The position numbers and the translations under genes are program-made. Of a stretch of DNA of 8,927 nt, positions 7,147-8,927 are shown piece by piece; the first letter of the stretch is position 1, and each line of letters begins with the position of its first letter. Under the pieces are notes generated by a model. That model was not told the DNA's origin, made no database searches, and saw nothing but the letters and a program-made list of their open reading frames with translations. The stretch comes from an uncultured Collinsella sp. (lineage in GTDB: Bacteria > Actinomycetota > Coriobacteriia > Coriobacteriales > Coriobacteriaceae): contig CAKUGA010000052.1 in the NCBI GenBank assembly GCA_934654515.1, positions 1 to 8,927 on the forward strand, given 5' to 3'.

Positions 7147-7204
7147 TGCCGGTGCCGGCAGGTTGCTGAACACGCGTTGCGGGTATACCTCATGCGTACC
7201 ATGA
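7147..7204 (+). promoter_or_regulatory. Upstream region of the phosphohexomutase gene with small palindromes
   Basis: The 124 bases between the terminator and the next start must hold its promoter. A weak pair is visible: TTGCTG (7163-7168) and TATACC (7184-7189), but only 15 bases apart. Inverted repeats here are TGCCGG-TG-CCGGCA (7147-7160), GGTATACC (7182-7189) and TCATG-CGTAC-CATGA (7190-7204). None is long enough to be called an operator with confidence. Confidence 0.3.
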
Positions 7205-7229
7205 TCTAAACACTGTGAGGTGTCTGCGC

Positions 7230-8630
7230 GTGTGCGCGATAATTCATTTTGGAACTGACGGTTGGCGCGCTCGCGTCGACGAGGACTTTACTGCCGACAA
7301 CGTTGCCCGCATTGCCGATGCCGTCGGCGAGTTGTGGCAAAAAACCAATCCCGGCAAAACGGTATATATAGGATTCGACACCCGACCCCAGGCGCACGAA
7401 TTCGCTGAGCTTGCGGCGGGCGTGCTTGCGGCTCACGGATTGGATGCCGTGCTTGCGTCTCGGCCTGTCCCGACCCCTGCCCTTACGTGGGCGGCGGCAT
7501 ATGACGGCGATGCCTGCGGCGCACTCATGGTGACGGGGTCCCATCATCCACAGGGCTATCTGTGCCTTAAGCTGCGCATGGGAGACGGCTCGACGGCCAA
7601 CCAGGATGTCATCGAAGAGCTCGAAGATACCATGGCTCCTGAGCCGATTGAGATCGAGGGACGCTACCGCACCGCAGATATTATCCCTGACTATATGCAG
7701 GCGGTGGCATCGTTTGTCGATGCCGAAGCCATCCGCGCCGCGCACCTGCGCGTGGTGGTTGACCCCATGGGCGGTGCGGCCCAGGGCTATCTTGCCGACC
7801 TGCTGCGCGAGCTTGGCGTCGAGGTCCACGAGATACATGCCGGACAGACATCCGGTCAAGAGGATATTTGCCCTGACCCGGTCGAGCCGTGGGTGGATGC
7901 CTGCGAACGAACTGTTGTCGAGGACGGAGCATGCGCCGGTTTGGTGACCGACGGCGATGCCGATCGCATTGGGGCGGTCGATGAGCGCGGTAGATATATA
8001 CATCCACATCAGATCATGGCGCTCGTACTGGGCGATCTCGTGCAGTTCCGCAATCTTGAGGGCCGTATCGTCGTCAATCTCTCGTGTTCGACGCTCGTTC
8101 GCCGTATTGCCGAGGCGCTCGGTTGCCGCGTGACCGTCAAGCCGGTGGGTTTCAAATATATAGCGGCAGAAATGAAAAAGGGCGGTGTCCTCATGGGCGG
8201 TGAGGAGGCCGGTGGTATTGGCATCGCCGCTCATATGCCCGAGCGCGATGGAATCCTTGCCTGCCTGATTCTGTGTGAGCTTATGGCAAAAACGGGCGCG
8301 CCTTTGGGCGTTCTGGTCGATCAGCTCGAGGCCAGTTTTGGCAAGACGAGCTATGGGCGCCGCGATTTGCGCCTCGAAGCCGAGGACGCCGAGTCGCTAC
8401 GGACGCTGCTTCCGGGTATAAATCCCAAGTCGATATGCGGCAAGGTCCCACAGAGCGTGAGCCATATGGATGGTTTGCGTTTGGCGTTTGAGGATGACAC
8501 CTGGTTGCTGGTTCGTCCGAGTGGGACCGAGCCGGTTGTGCGCGTGTACGCCGAGGGCTTTTCGGTGGAGGAGCGCGATGAGCTACTCGATGCCGGTTGC
8601 GCTTTAGCTAGGGGAGCCTATCCGCTCTAG
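7230..8630 (+). CDS. Alpha-D-phosphohexomutase (phosphoglucomutase/phosphomannomutase family)
   Basis: Interconverts hexose 1- and 6-phosphates through a phosphoserine, feeding sugar nucleotides for the envelope. The GTG at 7230 is preferred over the in-frame GTG at 7215 because GAGGTG (7217-7222) gives 7-base spacing and the protein then opens MCAIIHFGTDGWRARVDEDF, as this subfamily does. It has 466 residues with the four family landmarks: phosphoserine loop VTGSHHP (S104), metal loop DGDADR (241-246), sugar-specificity loop GGEEAGGIG (323-331), and phosphate-binding RPSGTEP (429-435). The serine loop is unusual: SHHPQGYLCLKL replaces the common SHNPPxYNGxK. Seven rare ATA isoleucine codons, three inside TATATA, and an AGA set its codon use apart from the atp and mur genes. 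It stands alone, with a terminator before it. Glucose versus mannose or glucosamine preference cannot be settled here. Confidence 0.88.
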   Translation: MCAIIHFGTDGWRARVDEDFTADNVARIADAVGELWQKTNPGKTVYIGFDTRPQAHEFAELAAGVLAAHGLDAVLASRPVPTPALTWAAAYDGDACGALMVTGSHHPQGYLCLKLRMGDGSTANQDVIEELEDTMAPEPIEIEGRYRTADIIPDYMQAVASFVDAEAIRAAHLRVVVDPMGGAAQGYLADLLRELGVEVHEIHAGQTSGQEDICPDPVEPWVDACERTVVEDGACAGLVTDGDADRIGAVDERGRYIHPHQIMALVLGDLVQFRNLEGRIVVNLSCSTLVRRIAEALGCRVTVKPVGFKYIAAEMKKGGVLMGGEEAGGIGIAAHMPERDGILACLILCELMAKTGAPLGVLVDQLEASFGKTSYGRRDLRLEAEDAESLRTLLPGINPKSICGKVPQSVSHMDGLRLAFEDDTWLLVRPSGTEPVVRVYAEGFSVEERDELLDAGCALARGAYPL

Positions 8631-8759
8631 CCGTGAGACCGCTTTCTATAAAGACACGCTCGGTGAATGGTAGGGAACGGCTGGCAAACGTCAGCTGAAT
8701 CCCAAAATGTGTAGGAAATGTGTACGCTCAGATTCCCGCCCCCGGCGCCCCTCCGGTCT
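8631..8759 (+). other. Gene-free stretch upstream of the rRNA leader, promoter not resolved
   Basis: No credible protein gene on either strand. The best -10-like hexamer is TATAAA (8647-8652), with no good -35 at normal spacing. No terminator is seen after the phosphohexomutase. The rRNA promoter(s) should lie here, but I cannot point to one with confidence. Confidence 0.4.
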
Positions 8760-8927
8760 GGCAATATATCTCCTTGCCGCGCGGCCCGGTCGGACCGGAC
8801 CAGCCGCAAAGCGTGCACCTTGAGAACCGGATACTGCGAGGATGGACACATTCAGTGTCGCATCCGGGCAGACATCGAACCATTTGAAATGGTCTAACTT
8901 GGATTTGTTTTTCGCAAGGCCGCCGAG
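8760..8927 (+). promoter_or_regulatory. Probable 16S rRNA operon leader (right edge of window)
   Basis: The leader layout is two hairpins, a boxA-like site, two more hairpins and then the window edge. Hairpins are GGCAA/TTGCC (8760-8764 with 8774-8778), GCGGC/GCCGC with an inner CGGT/ACCG (8781-8807), GGATGGACAC/GTGTCGCATCC with one bulge (8840-8865) and ACCATT/AATGGT (8879-8893). This is the usual boxB-boxA style antitermination and processing region before a 16S gene. No 16S sequence itself is in the window, so the identity is inferred from the leader alone. Confidence 0.65.
8814..8828 (+). promoter_or_regulatory. boxA-like rRNA antitermination site
   Basis: TGCACCTTGAGAACC resembles boxA of rRNA leaders (E. 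coli TGCTCTTTAACA; Gram-positive leaders often have TCTTTGAAAACT), the site where NusB-S10 load onto RNA. Its place after a hairpin pair and about 100 bases from the window edge fits a 16S leader. A boxA can also precede 23S, but a protein gene lies upstream here, which favours 16S. Confidence 0.65.

Noticed and set aside
8627..8851. 74-codon - strand frame near the right edge
   Set aside because: It overlaps the rRNA leader hairpins and boxA-like site, has no ribosome site, and is Arg/Ser/Pro-rich with no domain.

Overview
The window looks like the chromosome of a Gram-positive, GC-rich bacterium of the Actinomycetota. The best guess is class Coriobacteriia, close to Collinsella. The grounds are GC-rich third codon positions, strong Shine-Dalgarno sites, TTG/GTG starts, an LCP cell-wall ligase, a tripeptidase T, and the order ATP synthase - murA. 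The genus is inferred from gene content and style; nothing in the window fixes it.

Layout from left to right on the + strand: the 3' part of atpD (F1 beta), atpC (F1 epsilon), a strong intrinsic terminator, murA (first committed step of peptidoglycan synthesis, TTG start) and, 12 bases later, a LytR-CpsA-Psr (LCP) membrane protein that should attach polymers to peptidoglycan. A 344-base gene-free stretch follows. It holds two near-perfect hairpins, each followed by a diverged copy of a 44-base motif, then a terminator for the LCP gene and a bidirectional terminator shared with the next gene. On the - strand comes pepT (zinc tripeptidase). A 120-base divergent promoter region carries a perfect 20-base palindrome. 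Rightwards from it run a DtxR/MntR-type metalloregulator and, 10 bases later, a zinc-type homocysteine S-methyltransferase closed by a clean terminator. A monocistronic phosphohexomutase (PGM/PMM type) follows. The last ~300 bases hold no protein gene. They look like the leader of a ribosomal RNA operon (hairpins, then a boxA-like antitermination site), so the 16S gene probably starts just beyond the right edge.

The genes fall into three themes: energy (ATP synthase), envelope building (MurA makes precursor, LCP attaches polymers, the phosphohexomutase supplies sugar phosphates), and a metal-linked peptide/methionine module in which a metalloregulator sits between two metalloenzyme genes with one candidate operator. 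No phage, CRISPR, insertion sequence or obvious defence system is present. The least ordinary items are the repeat/hairpin block at 4035-4237, the divergent palindrome at 5673-5692, the mixed metal-ligand set of the regulator, and altered active-site residues in the methyltransferase and the phosphohexomutase.
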